NCBI GenBank assembly: GCA_050262775.1
Contig: JBLNEO010000020.1
Span: forward strand, 1 to 21,499
Reading direction: 5' to 3'
Length of the DNA: 21,499 nt
DNA from: DATHTC01 sp050262775
Lineage (GTDB): Bacteria > Actinomycetota > Thermoleophilia > Gaiellales > Gaiellaceae
Translations under genes and position numbers: made by a program
The notes under the pieces: generated by a model
Told to the model about the DNA's origin: nothing
Databases searched by the model: none
What the model saw: only the letters and a program-made list of their open reading frames with translations
Shown: positions 6,650 to 13,696 of the stretch, piece by piece
Layout: each line of letters starts with the position of its first letter
Position numbering within the stretch: position 1 is the first letter of the stretch

Positions 6650-8008
6650 GTGACCTCGACCGCACCCAACCTGGAGTTCCCTCCCGACGCGGAGGGGACT
6701 CCGGGGGTCGGCGGACCGGAGAAGGAGCCGTGGACGACCCGCTGGGGGATCCCGGCGATGTTCCTCCTGCCGGCGTTCTTCTTCCTGGCCGTGTGGATGG
6801 TGTGGCCGACGATCTACACCGTCTGGCGGAGCTTCTACAGCGACCGCGGCGGCGACTTCGTCGGCTTCGAGAACTACGACCGGATGTTCTCGGACGACAT
6901 CATCTTCACGGCGATCAAGAACAACGCGCTGTGGGTCCTGATCGTCCCCGCGGCGGTGACGGCGGTCGGGCTCGTCTTCGCCGTGCTGACGGAGCGCGTG
7001 TGGTGGGCGACCGCATTCAAGATCGCCGTGTTCATCCCGCTCGCGATCTCGCTGTTCGCGGTCGGCGTGATCTGGCGGATCATGTACGAGCGCGACCCCG
7101 ACAAGGGGATGATCAACGCCGCGATCGTCGGCGTGCAGGACGCCGTCAAGGACCAGGGGGTCCTCTCCCGCGCCCGACCGTCGTCCGGCGACGTCACCGG
7201 GTCGACCTCCAAGGGGTTCACGCTCGACGAGAAGGTCGGTCCCGGCGACACGGCGGCGATCGGCCTCACCGCGGTCCCCGCGGACGAGATCCCCGAGAAC
7301 GCGCCCGACGCGGTGCAGCCGCAGCCGGTGCAGGGTGGCATCGCCGGCGTCGTCTGGCGCGACTTCAAGGCGGGCGGCGGGACGCCGGGCAAGGTCGAAG
7401 AGGGCGAGGTCGGGCTCGCGGGCGTCACCGTCGACCTCGTCGACTCGAGCGGCGACACCGTCGAGAAGACGACGACGGAGGACGACGGCGGCTTCACGTT
7501 CGACCGCGTCGACGCCGGCGAGTACCAGGTGAAGGTCGACCCGGTGACGTTCGCCGCGCCGTTCACCGGCTTCAACTGGCTCGGCGAGAAGCTGATCACG
7601 CCCGCGATCATGTTCGCCTACATCTGGGTGCAGGCCGGGTTCGCGATGGTGATCATCGCGGCCGGGCTGGCGGCGATCCCGCGCGACGTGCTCGAGGCCG
7701 CGCGGACCGACGGGGGCACGGAGTGGCAGGTGTTCCGGCGCGTCACCGTGCCGCTGCTCGCGCCCGTGCTGACCGTCGTCGTCGTGACGCAGATCATCGG
7801 CGTGCTCAAGATCTTCGACCTCATCCTCGCCATCGCGCCCGGTCCGAGCCGCCTCGACGCGACGACGCTCGCGTTCGAGATGTGGCGCCGCGCGTTCAGC
7901 GGGCAGAACCTGTTCGGGCTCGGCTCCGCGATCGCGACGTTCCTGTTCGTCCTCTTCATCCCGTTCCTCATCGTCAACATCCGACGCTTCAGAGCGGAGG
8001 CACGCTGA
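6650..8008 (+). CDS. aglF: AglF-like sugar ABC permease with an inserted Cna_B/SdrD-like domain
   Basis: 452 aa, roughly 110-150 longer than ordinary sugar permeases. Six core helices are visible at about 35-57, 92-113, 122-145, 317-342, 367-391 and 424-444. The EAA coupling loop is EAARTDGGTEWQVFRRV (349-365). The canonical run from TM3 through GMINAAIVG (153-161) to FNWLGE (308-313) is interrupted by about 145 residues. First comes a Ser/Thr/Pro/Asp-rich stretch (170-227). Then comes a compact beta domain at 228-298 with GIAGVVWRDF, GEVGLAGVTVDLVDSSG, TTTEDDGGFTFDRVDAGEYQV. This is the strand pattern of Cna_B/SdrD B-like domains. By the positive-inside rule this loop is extracellular, facing the binding protein. 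The GTG start has AGGAGAG upstream; the stop shares one base with the next ATG. Confidence 0.92.
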   Translation: MTSTAPNLEFPPDAEGTPGVGGPEKEPWTTRWGIPAMFLLPAFFFLAVWMVWPTIYTVWRSFYSDRGGDFVGFENYDRMFSDDIIFTAIKNNALWVLIVPAAVTAVGLVFAVLTERVWWATAFKIAVFIPLAISLFAVGVIWRIMYERDPDKGMINAAIVGVQDAVKDQGVLSRARPSSGDVTGSTSKGFTLDEKVGPGDTAAIGLTAVPADEIPENAPDAVQPQPVQGGIAGVVWRDFKAGGGTPGKVEEGEVGLAGVTVDLVDSSGDTVEKTTTEDDGGFTFDRVDAGEYQVKVDPVTFAAPFTGFNWLGEKLITPAIMFAYIWVQAGFAMVIIAAGLAAIPRDVLEAARTDGGTEWQVFRRVTVPLLAPVLTVVVVTQIIGVLKIFDLILAIAPGPSRLDATTLAFEMWRRAFSGQNLFGLGSAIATFLFVLFIPFLIVNIRRFRAEAR

Positions 8009-8907
8009 TGGCCACAGCCGAGGTCGAGTACCCGGCGACCCAGCCGACGGTGATCCAGGAAGGCACGGGGTCGAAGGTCGTCCGCTTCCTCGGCCGCCTG
8101 CCGGTGCACCTCATCCTCGCCGCGATCGGCCTCTTCTGGCTCCTGCCGACGCTCGGTCTCTTCATCACCTCGCTGCTGCTTCCGGAGGACCAGTCGAGCG
8201 ACAACGGCTGGTGGACCTTCCTCTTCGAGCCCAGCAGCTGGACGCTCGAGAACTACCGGAACATGTTCGACAACGAGGGGATCACGCACGCGCTCGTGAT
8301 CACGACGCAGGTGACGATCGGCGCGACGATCCTGCCGATCCTCGTCGCCTCGCTCGCGGCCTACGCGCTCGCGTGGATCGAGTTCCCGGGACGCGACTGG
8401 GTCTTCCTGATGATCATCGCGCTCCTGATCGTCCCGATCCAGATGGCGCTGATCCCGATCTTCCGCATCTACAACACGTTCTCGCTCTTCGACACGGTCC
8501 CCGGCCTGATCCTCTTCCACACCGCGTTCGCGCTGCCGTTCGCGATCTTCCTGCTGCGGAACTTCTTCGCCGGGATCCCCCGCGACCTGATGGAGGCGGC
8601 CCGCATCGACGGGGCGTCGGAGCTGCGGCTGTTCTTCAAGGTCGTGCTGCCGCTCGGCCTGCCCGCGATCGCGTCGCTCGCGATCTTCCAGGTGCTGTTC
8701 GTCTGGAACGACCTGCTGATCGGGCTCACGCTCGCCCAGGAGAACACGCCGATCGCGCCCACGATCGCGCAGCAGCTCCGCCGATTCGGGTCGAACCTCG
8801 ACGTGATCGCGCCGGCGTCGTTCTTCTCGGCGATCATCCCGCTGACGATCTTCGCGCTGTTCCAGCGCTACTTCGTCCAGGGGCTCCTGGCCGGCTCCGT
8901 GAAGTGA
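8008..8907 (+). CDS. aglG: AglG-like sugar ABC permease
   Basis: 299 aa, a normal MalG/AglG-class length with six transmembrane helices. The sequence closely follows the AglG pattern: LPTLGLFITSL, NGWWTF, LAAYALAWIEFPGRDW, IVPIQMALIPI, the EAA loop MEAARIDGASELRLFFKVVLP, FVWNDLLIGLTLA and the C-terminal RYFVQGLLAGSVK. It pairs with the AglF-like subunit to form the channel and docks on the ATPase through the EAA loop. The ATG overlaps the previous stop by one base (TGATG) and has GGAGG upstream. The similarity to AglG rather than MalG (for example FPGR and WNDLL contexts) is the best single argument for an alpha-glucoside substrate, though it comes from memory of the family and not from an alignment. 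Confidence 0.93.
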   Translation: MATAEVEYPATQPTVIQEGTGSKVVRFLGRLPVHLILAAIGLFWLLPTLGLFITSLLLPEDQSSDNGWWTFLFEPSSWTLENYRNMFDNEGITHALVITTQVTIGATILPILVASLAAYALAWIEFPGRDWVFLMIIALLIVPIQMALIPIFRIYNTFSLFDTVPGLILFHTAFALPFAIFLLRNFFAGIPRDLMEAARIDGASELRLFFKVVLPLGLPAIASLAIFQVLFVWNDLLIGLTLAQENTPIAPTIAQQLRRFGSNLDVIAPASFFSAIIPLTIFALFQRYFVQGLLAGSVK

Positions 8908-9830
8908 GCACGACGGCGGTCGACGCGCTCCTCGAGCGCAGCGTCGCCGTGATGCGGGACGGGCAGCACGCGTCCGGCGGCTATGTCGCCGCGCCCGGGT
9001 TCGCGCCTTACGCCTACTCCTGGCTGCGCGACGGCTCGTTCGTCGCCGACGCCATGTCGCGTGCAGGCGAGGCGGCGAGCGCGGAGGCATTCTTCGACTG
9101 GGTCGCGCGCATCGTCAGCGCCGGCCGCGGCTTCGACGCGCGCTACACGCTCGAGGGCGAGCTCGATCCGACCGGCTGGCCCCACCGCCAGCTCGACGGG
9201 TGGGGCCTGTGGCTGTGGGCGGTCGCCGAGCACTGCGGGCGCCACCGCGTCGAGCGCGCGCGCTGGAGCGACGCGGCGGAGGCGACGTGCGACTTCCTCG
9301 AGCGGGAGTGGCGCCGGCCGTGCGTCGACTGGTGGGAGGAGCGGGACGGGGTGCACCGGGCGACGCTCGCGTGCGTCGAGGCCGGGCTCGGCGCATGGGG
9401 GATCGAGGGGGTCGACGTCGGGGTCGCCGAGGACCGCACCGACGCCTCGCACCTCTGCCTCGTGTGGCCGTTCGGCGGCGGCGACGGCGTCACGGCGCGC
9501 GTGCGCGACGCGCTGCTCTCGCCGGGCGGCGGCGTTCACCGTCACCCCGAGGACGAGTACTACGGCGGCGGCGAGTGGCTGCTGCTGACGGCGATGCTCG
9601 GCCTCGCGGAGCTCGAGGAGGGCGACGAGGACGCCGCGCGATCTCGCCTCGAGTGGATCGCGGCCCATGCCGAGCCGTCGGGCGCGCTGCCGGAACAGGC
9701 GCAGGACCACCTCCTCCGGCCGGACCGCTGGGACTTCTGGGTCGAGAAGTGGGGCCCGCCGCCGTCGCCGCTCCTGTGGTCCCACGCGATGTTCGTCGAC
9801 CTCGCGCTCGAGCTCGGAGCGGCCGGATGA
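8904..9830 (+). CDS. Short GH15-like glucosidase, cytoplasmic
   Basis: 308 aa. An (alpha/alpha)-barrel glycosidase of the GH15 type. YAYSWLRDGSF (36-46) and WPHRQLDGWG (92-101) line the -1 site in the family. DWWEE (142-146) matches the glucoamylase DLWEE motif, making E145 the likely general acid. GALPEQ (260-265) places E264 as the catalytic base. EYYGGGEWLLLTAMLGLAEL and PLLWSHAMFV are further family blocks. There is no signal peptide and no N-terminal beta-sandwich domain, so it is about half the size of many bacterial GH15 enzymes, and the start is internal to the operon (GTGA overlap). It should hydrolyse alpha-linked glucosides in the cytoplasm after import by the upstream transporter. 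Trehalose, maltose or kojibiose-like substrates are all possible. Confidence 0.87.
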   Translation: MSTTAVDALLERSVAVMRDGQHASGGYVAAPGFAPYAYSWLRDGSFVADAMSRAGEAASAEAFFDWVARIVSAGRGFDARYTLEGELDPTGWPHRQLDGWGLWLWAVAEHCGRHRVERARWSDAAEATCDFLEREWRRPCVDWWEERDGVHRATLACVEAGLGAWGIEGVDVGVAEDRTDASHLCLVWPFGGGDGVTARVRDALLSPGGGVHRHPEDEYYGGGEWLLLTAMLGLAELEEGDEDAARSRLEWIAAHAEPSGALPEQAQDHLLRPDRWDFWVEKWGPPPSPLLWSHAMFVDLALELGAAG

Positions 9831-11170
9831 CGGCCGGGACCGTCGCCGTCCGTCTCCGCCCCGCCGCGCGCGAGCTCTCCGCGGCCACCCTCCGCCGCCT
9901 CGACCTCGCGTTCCTGCTGGTGATCCTCGTGATGACCGCGCACGAGGCCGAGCACGTCGCGCAGGTCGTGCAGAAGGACGCGCTCGACAACTCGTGCCCC
10001 GTCGACTGCCGCGGGCTGCTCGGCTTCAAGGCGGACGTCGAGTGGGTGCACTTCGCCTACAACCACGCGATCCTGCTCGCGCTCGCCGGCCTCTACCTCG
10101 GCTTCGGGCTCTGGCGGCGCCGCTGGCGCGAGACGAACGCGGTCGCGTGGTGGTCGCTGACCCTCGGGATCTTCGTCGTCCAGGGCTACCACGCGGTCGA
10201 GCACGCGGTGAAGCTCGACCAGTGGCTCGACCGCGGCCACATGTCGCCGCAGCCGGGGATCCTCGGGCAGCGGTTCTCGCTGATCGAGCTCCATTTCACG
10301 ATCAACACGATCGTCTTCGCGCTCGTCCTCGTCGGCTACTTCGGACTCGGCTTCCACCGGCGGGCGCTCCGCCGCGGCGCGATGGTCGCGCTGCCGGCCG
10401 CGCTCGTCTTCCTCCTCGTCGTGCCCACCGCCGTCGCGCTCGCCACGCGGACGCCGGTCGAGCGGCTGGCGGCGGGCGTGCACCAGGGGCCGATCGTGCT
10501 GAGCTCGCGCGTGAAGCTCGAGGGCGAGCCGGGCGCGGTCGTCCGCGGTGGCATCCACGTCACGGCAAGCGGCGTGCAGGTCCGCGACGTCACGGTCGTC
10601 GGCGGCGAGTACGGGATCCTCGTCGAGCAGGCGAAGAACGTCGTCCTCGAGCGCGTCGCGGTCCGCGGCGCCACCCTCGACGGGATCCGCGGCACCCGCA
10701 GCGCGGTCACCGTCCGCGACTGCAGCGTCGTCTCGCCTCCGGGCGCGCACGGGATCGAGCTCTCGTTCGCGTCCGCGGCCGGCATGAACGTCGTCACCGG
10801 CTGCACGGTGGACGGCGGCGACGAGGGCATCGTCAGCCACCTCGCGATGGTCGCGTTCCGCGACAACACCGTCCGCGGCACGTCGCACCACGGCATCTCG
10901 ATCACGGAGATGTCGATGGGCGAGGCCGTCGGAAACACCGTTGTCGACGCGCGCGGCGTCGGCATCTACTGCGGCGACTACTCCCACTGCGACATCAGGC
11001 GGAACACCGTCACGGGGACGACCGCCGGCGATGACGGCTCGCGCGCGTCGGCCGGCTACGCGATCCAGTCGCACTTCTGGGCGAAGGCGACGCTCGAGGA
11101 CAACCGCCTCGACGCGAACGCGCGCGGCAGCGCCGCGCTGCTCCACGGCCGGCTCGTGTCGTACCACTGA
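9827..11170 (+). CDS. His-rich five-helix membrane domain fused to an extracellular beta-helix
   Basis: 447 aa, not recognised as a named family. Five hydrophobic helices lie at about 26-45, 76-96, 107-126, 153-175 and 185-206. Basic clusters RRRWR (97-101) and HRRALRR (177-183) mark the cytoplasmic side, so the N-terminus is inside and everything after 206 is outside. On the outer side sit two HxxEH motifs (H39-H43, H122-H126), H75/H80, H138 and H156, plus a CPVDC pair (C57, C61). This is a pattern expected of bound metal or haem. Residues about 225-445 are a right-handed parallel beta-helix with repeated GI-V-V turns (GIHVTASGVQVRDVTVVGG, YGILVEQAKNVVLERVAVRG, and others), like NosD/pectate-lyase-type PbH1 repeats. 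The ATG is in an ATGA overlap with the GH15 gene. Function unknown. Confidence 0.85.
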   Translation: MTAGTVAVRLRPAARELSAATLRRLDLAFLLVILVMTAHEAEHVAQVVQKDALDNSCPVDCRGLLGFKADVEWVHFAYNHAILLALAGLYLGFGLWRRRWRETNAVAWWSLTLGIFVVQGYHAVEHAVKLDQWLDRGHMSPQPGILGQRFSLIELHFTINTIVFALVLVGYFGLGFHRRALRRGAMVALPAALVFLLVVPTAVALATRTPVERLAAGVHQGPIVLSSRVKLEGEPGAVVRGGIHVTASGVQVRDVTVVGGEYGILVEQAKNVVLERVAVRGATLDGIRGTRSAVTVRDCSVVSPPGAHGIELSFASAAGMNVVTGCTVDGGDEGIVSHLAMVAFRDNTVRGTSHHGISITEMSMGEAVGNTVVDARGVGIYCGDYSHCDIRRNTVTGTTAGDDGSRASAGYAIQSHFWAKATLEDNRLDANARGSAALLHGRLVSYH

Positions 11171-11173
11171 CGC

Positions 11174-12418
11174 GTGCAGATCCTCGCCCGGACGGGCCAC
11201 CCCGACTTCCTCGACCTGCCGTGGTCCGAGCCCCTGGCGGACTGGCGCAGCGAGCGGCTCGTCCAGGTCGTGCGCGGCATCTCGCGCCACGTCGTGCGGT
11301 TCGTCGAGTACGACGGCGCGATCTACGCGTTGAAGGAGCTCCCGGCGCATCTCGCCCGGCGCGAGTACGGGCTCCTGCGTCACCTCGGAGCCGAGGGGAT
11401 GCCCGTCGTCGAGGCCGTCGGCGTCGTCACCGACCGCGGCGAGGACCTCGAGGCGGTGCTCATCACGCGGCACCTCGACTACTCGCTCCCCTACCGCGCC
11501 CTCTTCGGCACCCGCGGGATCGACAACCTGCGCGCGAAGCTCCTCGACTCGCTGGCCGAGCTGCTCGTCCGCCTCCACCTGGCGGGCTTCTTCTGGGGCG
11601 ACTGCTCGCTCTCCAACACGCTCTTCCGCCGAGACGCGGGTGCCCTGTCGGCGTACCTCGTCGACGCCGAGACGGGCGAGCTGCACCCCTCGCTCACCGA
11701 CGGGCAGCGCACGCACGACCTGACGCTCGTGGAGGAGAACATCGCCGGCGAGCTCCTCGACGTGCAGGCGTGGCGCGGCCTCCCGGAGGAGATCGACCCG
11801 TTCGAGGTCGCCGCCGGCGTCGCGGGGGCGTACGGGTCGTTGTGGTCGGAGCTGACGCGCGAGGAGACGTTCGCGCCCGACGAGCGGCATCGCATCGACG
11901 AGCGCCTGCACCGCCTGAACGAGCTCGGCTTCGACGTCGAGGAGATCGAGCTCGAGCGCGCCGGCGACGCGTACCGCCTGCGGCTGGACCCGCACGTGGT
12001 CGAGCCCGGCCACCACCGGCGGCGCCTGCTGCAGCTCACGGGGTTGAACGCACAGGAGAACCAGGCCCGCCGCCTGCTCAACGACCTGACGCGCTTCCGC
12101 GCGGCCGCCGAGGACGAGGTCGGTCGCCAGCTGCCGATCACCGTCGTCGCCTATCGGTGGCTCTCGGAGGTCTTCGAGCCCGCGGTCGCCGCGGTGCCCG
12201 AGGAGCTGTGGGGCAAGCGCGAGGCCGCGGAGGTGTTCCACGAGATCCTCGAGCACCGGTGGTACCTCTCGGAGCACGAGGGGAAGGACGTCGGGATCCT
12301 CGAGGCGGCGGCGTCGTACGTCCGCGACGTGCTCCGCCACGCACCGGACGAGCGCGTGGTGAGCCCCGCCGAGGGCGCGCAGGAGCCCGACGAGGCGGAG
12401 GTAGAGTCGCCGCCGTGA
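11174..12418 (+). CDS. DUF4032-type protein with a WaaP/Kdo-kinase-like fold
   Basis: 414 aa. The N-terminal half has protein-kinase-like landmarks. IYALKELP carries the ATP-binding lysine (K54) and REYGLLRHL the helix-C glutamate (E64). HLAGFFWGDCSLSNTLF supplies the catalytic loop (H135, D143, N148) and YLVDAETGE the metal-binding Asp (D164). This is the arrangement of lipopolysaccharide (Kdo/WaaP) kinases. The C-terminal half (about 240-385), with LGFDVEEIELERAG, LNAQENQARRLLNDLTRFR and HEILEHRWYLSEHEG, fits the DUF4032 domain found in actinobacteria. The last 30 residues are an acidic tail. All catalytic positions are kept, so phosphotransfer is plausible, but no substrate is known. The GTG lies 3 nt after the previous stop with no evident ribosome site; it is kept because the N-terminal GHPDFLDLPW stretch looks conserved. 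Confidence 0.85.
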   Translation: MQILARTGHPDFLDLPWSEPLADWRSERLVQVVRGISRHVVRFVEYDGAIYALKELPAHLARREYGLLRHLGAEGMPVVEAVGVVTDRGEDLEAVLITRHLDYSLPYRALFGTRGIDNLRAKLLDSLAELLVRLHLAGFFWGDCSLSNTLFRRDAGALSAYLVDAETGELHPSLTDGQRTHDLTLVEENIAGELLDVQAWRGLPEEIDPFEVAAGVAGAYGSLWSELTREETFAPDERHRIDERLHRLNELGFDVEEIELERAGDAYRLRLDPHVVEPGHHRRRLLQLTGLNAQENQARRLLNDLTRFRAAAEDEVGRQLPITVVAYRWLSEVFEPAVAAVPEELWGKREAAEVFHEILEHRWYLSEHEGKDVGILEAAASYVRDVLRHAPDERVVSPAEGAQEPDEAEVESPP

Positions 12419-13686
12419 GCGTCGTCGTCCCGCGCGGATCCGAGGTCGCGTTCGCGACGCCCGAGCAGGTGGAGCGGTACGCCGACGCGGTGGTGCTGGC
12501 GGCGCTCGCGCTGCACCCGGGCGACCTCGTCGTGATCGCCGCCCACCCCGGGCACCGCCCGTTCGTGCTCGCGCTCGCGGACGCTGCGTACCGCGGCGGC
12601 GCGCGCCACGTCGAGGTCGCGTACGACGACCCGCTCGTGCGGGCCGCGAGGGTACGCCACGCACGGGACGAGGACCTCGGGCCCGTGATGCCGTGGGACC
12701 GGCGCCGGCGCCGCGCGCAGCTCGAGCCGACGACGGGCCTCGTCTTCATCGACGGCGACGTCGAGCCCGACGCGTTCGAGGGGCTCCCCGCGGAGCGAGT
12801 GTCCGAGGACATCCGCCGGCAGATCGCAGCGACGCCGTGGTACCTCCGCGCGATCCAGCGCGAGGAACGCCGCTGCTCGATCGTCGCGTGGCCGACGGAG
12901 GCGTGGGCGGGGCAGGTCTTCCCGCAGCTCGACGCGCTCGACGGGCAGCGACGGCTCTTCGAGGACCTGCTCTGGTTCTGCCGGCTCGGCCCCGACGACC
13001 CGCCGGGCGTCGAGGGATGGGAGCGGCACGTCGCCACCTTGACCGAGCGCGCCGCGCGCCTCACCGAGCTCCGGCTCGAGCGGCTGGAGCTGCGCGCGCC
13101 CGGCACCGACCTGTCGATCCCGCTCGCGCCGCGGACGGTGTGGCTCGGCGGGCTCGACACGACGGGGCACGACCGGCGGCGCTTCGCGGGGAACATGCCG
13201 ACGGAGGAGAACTACACGACGCCGCACGCCCGCGGCGCGGAGGGGACGTTCCGGTGCACGAAGCCGCTGTCGCTCCACGGCCGCCTGATCGAGGGGATCG
13301 CCGGCGAGCTGCGTGGCGGCGAGCTCGTACGGCTCGAGGCGGCGACGAACGACCAGCGCGACTTCCTCACGGCGTTCCTCGACATGGACCGCGGCGCGCG
13401 CCGCCTCGGCGAGGTGGCGCTCGTCGACGCGTCGACCTCGCGCATCGGCCGAACCGGGCGCGTCTACGAGAACACGCTGCTCGACGAGAACGCCGCGGCG
13501 CACGTCGCCTTCGGGTTCGGCTTCGGCGTGGCGCGCGAGCCCGGCGACGCCGCCGGCGCGCGCAGCGTCAACACGTCGTCGCTGCACCTCGACGTGATGA
13601 TCGGCACCGACGACTTCGAGGCCGTCGGCATCACTGCAGCCGGCGACCGCGTCGCGCTGATCTCGTCCGGCCAGTGGCGGCTCTGA
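12415..13686 (+). CDS. M29 family metallo-aminopeptidase, copy 1
   Basis: 423 aa, the usual M29 (AmpS/thermophilic aminopeptidase T) length. The N-terminal domain is an alpha/beta fold (residues 1-200). The C-terminal domain carries the two-metal site: PTEEN (E264/E265), LGEVAL (E333), NAAAHVAFG (H363) and LHLDVMIGTDDF (H391, D393). These correspond to the Glu/His/Asp ligands known for the family. The enzyme would release N-terminal amino acids from peptides in the cytoplasm; no signal peptide is present. The GTG start overlaps the DUF4032 stop by 4 nt (GTGA). The C-terminal half is very similar to the next gene, pointing to a tandem duplication. Whether it acts on free peptides or has a role tied to the kinase-like gene upstream cannot be told. 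Confidence 0.92.
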   Translation: MSVVVPRGSEVAFATPEQVERYADAVVLAALALHPGDLVVIAAHPGHRPFVLALADAAYRGGARHVEVAYDDPLVRAARVRHARDEDLGPVMPWDRRRRRAQLEPTTGLVFIDGDVEPDAFEGLPAERVSEDIRRQIAATPWYLRAIQREERRCSIVAWPTEAWAGQVFPQLDALDGQRRLFEDLLWFCRLGPDDPPGVEGWERHVATLTERAARLTELRLERLELRAPGTDLSIPLAPRTVWLGGLDTTGHDRRRFAGNMPTEENYTTPHARGAEGTFRCTKPLSLHGRLIEGIAGELRGGELVRLEAATNDQRDFLTAFLDMDRGARRLGEVALVDASTSRIGRTGRVYENTLLDENAAAHVAFGFGFGVAREPGDAAGARSVNTSSLHLDVMIGTDDFEAVGITAAGDRVALISSGQWRL

Positions 13687-13696
13687 CCGCCGCGTC

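Noticed and set aside
7115..7580. The permease insert as an equivalent of the E. coli MalF P2 loop
   Set aside because: P2 lies after the first helix of the conserved six-helix core, whereas this insert lies after the third, and its sequence pattern is Cna_B-like. Only a similar function, not homology, is plausible.
7115..7580. A frameshift or assembly error creating the permease insert
   Set aside because: The reading frame stays open and codon use remains typical through the insert, and recognisable permease sequence resumes in the same frame on both sides.
9560..12664. A 1034-codon open frame on the minus strand
   Set aside because: It is antisense to four well-supported plus-strand genes, its product is dominated by Arg, Asp, Glu and Ala without any recognisable domain, and such frames are expected opposite genes of very high GC content.
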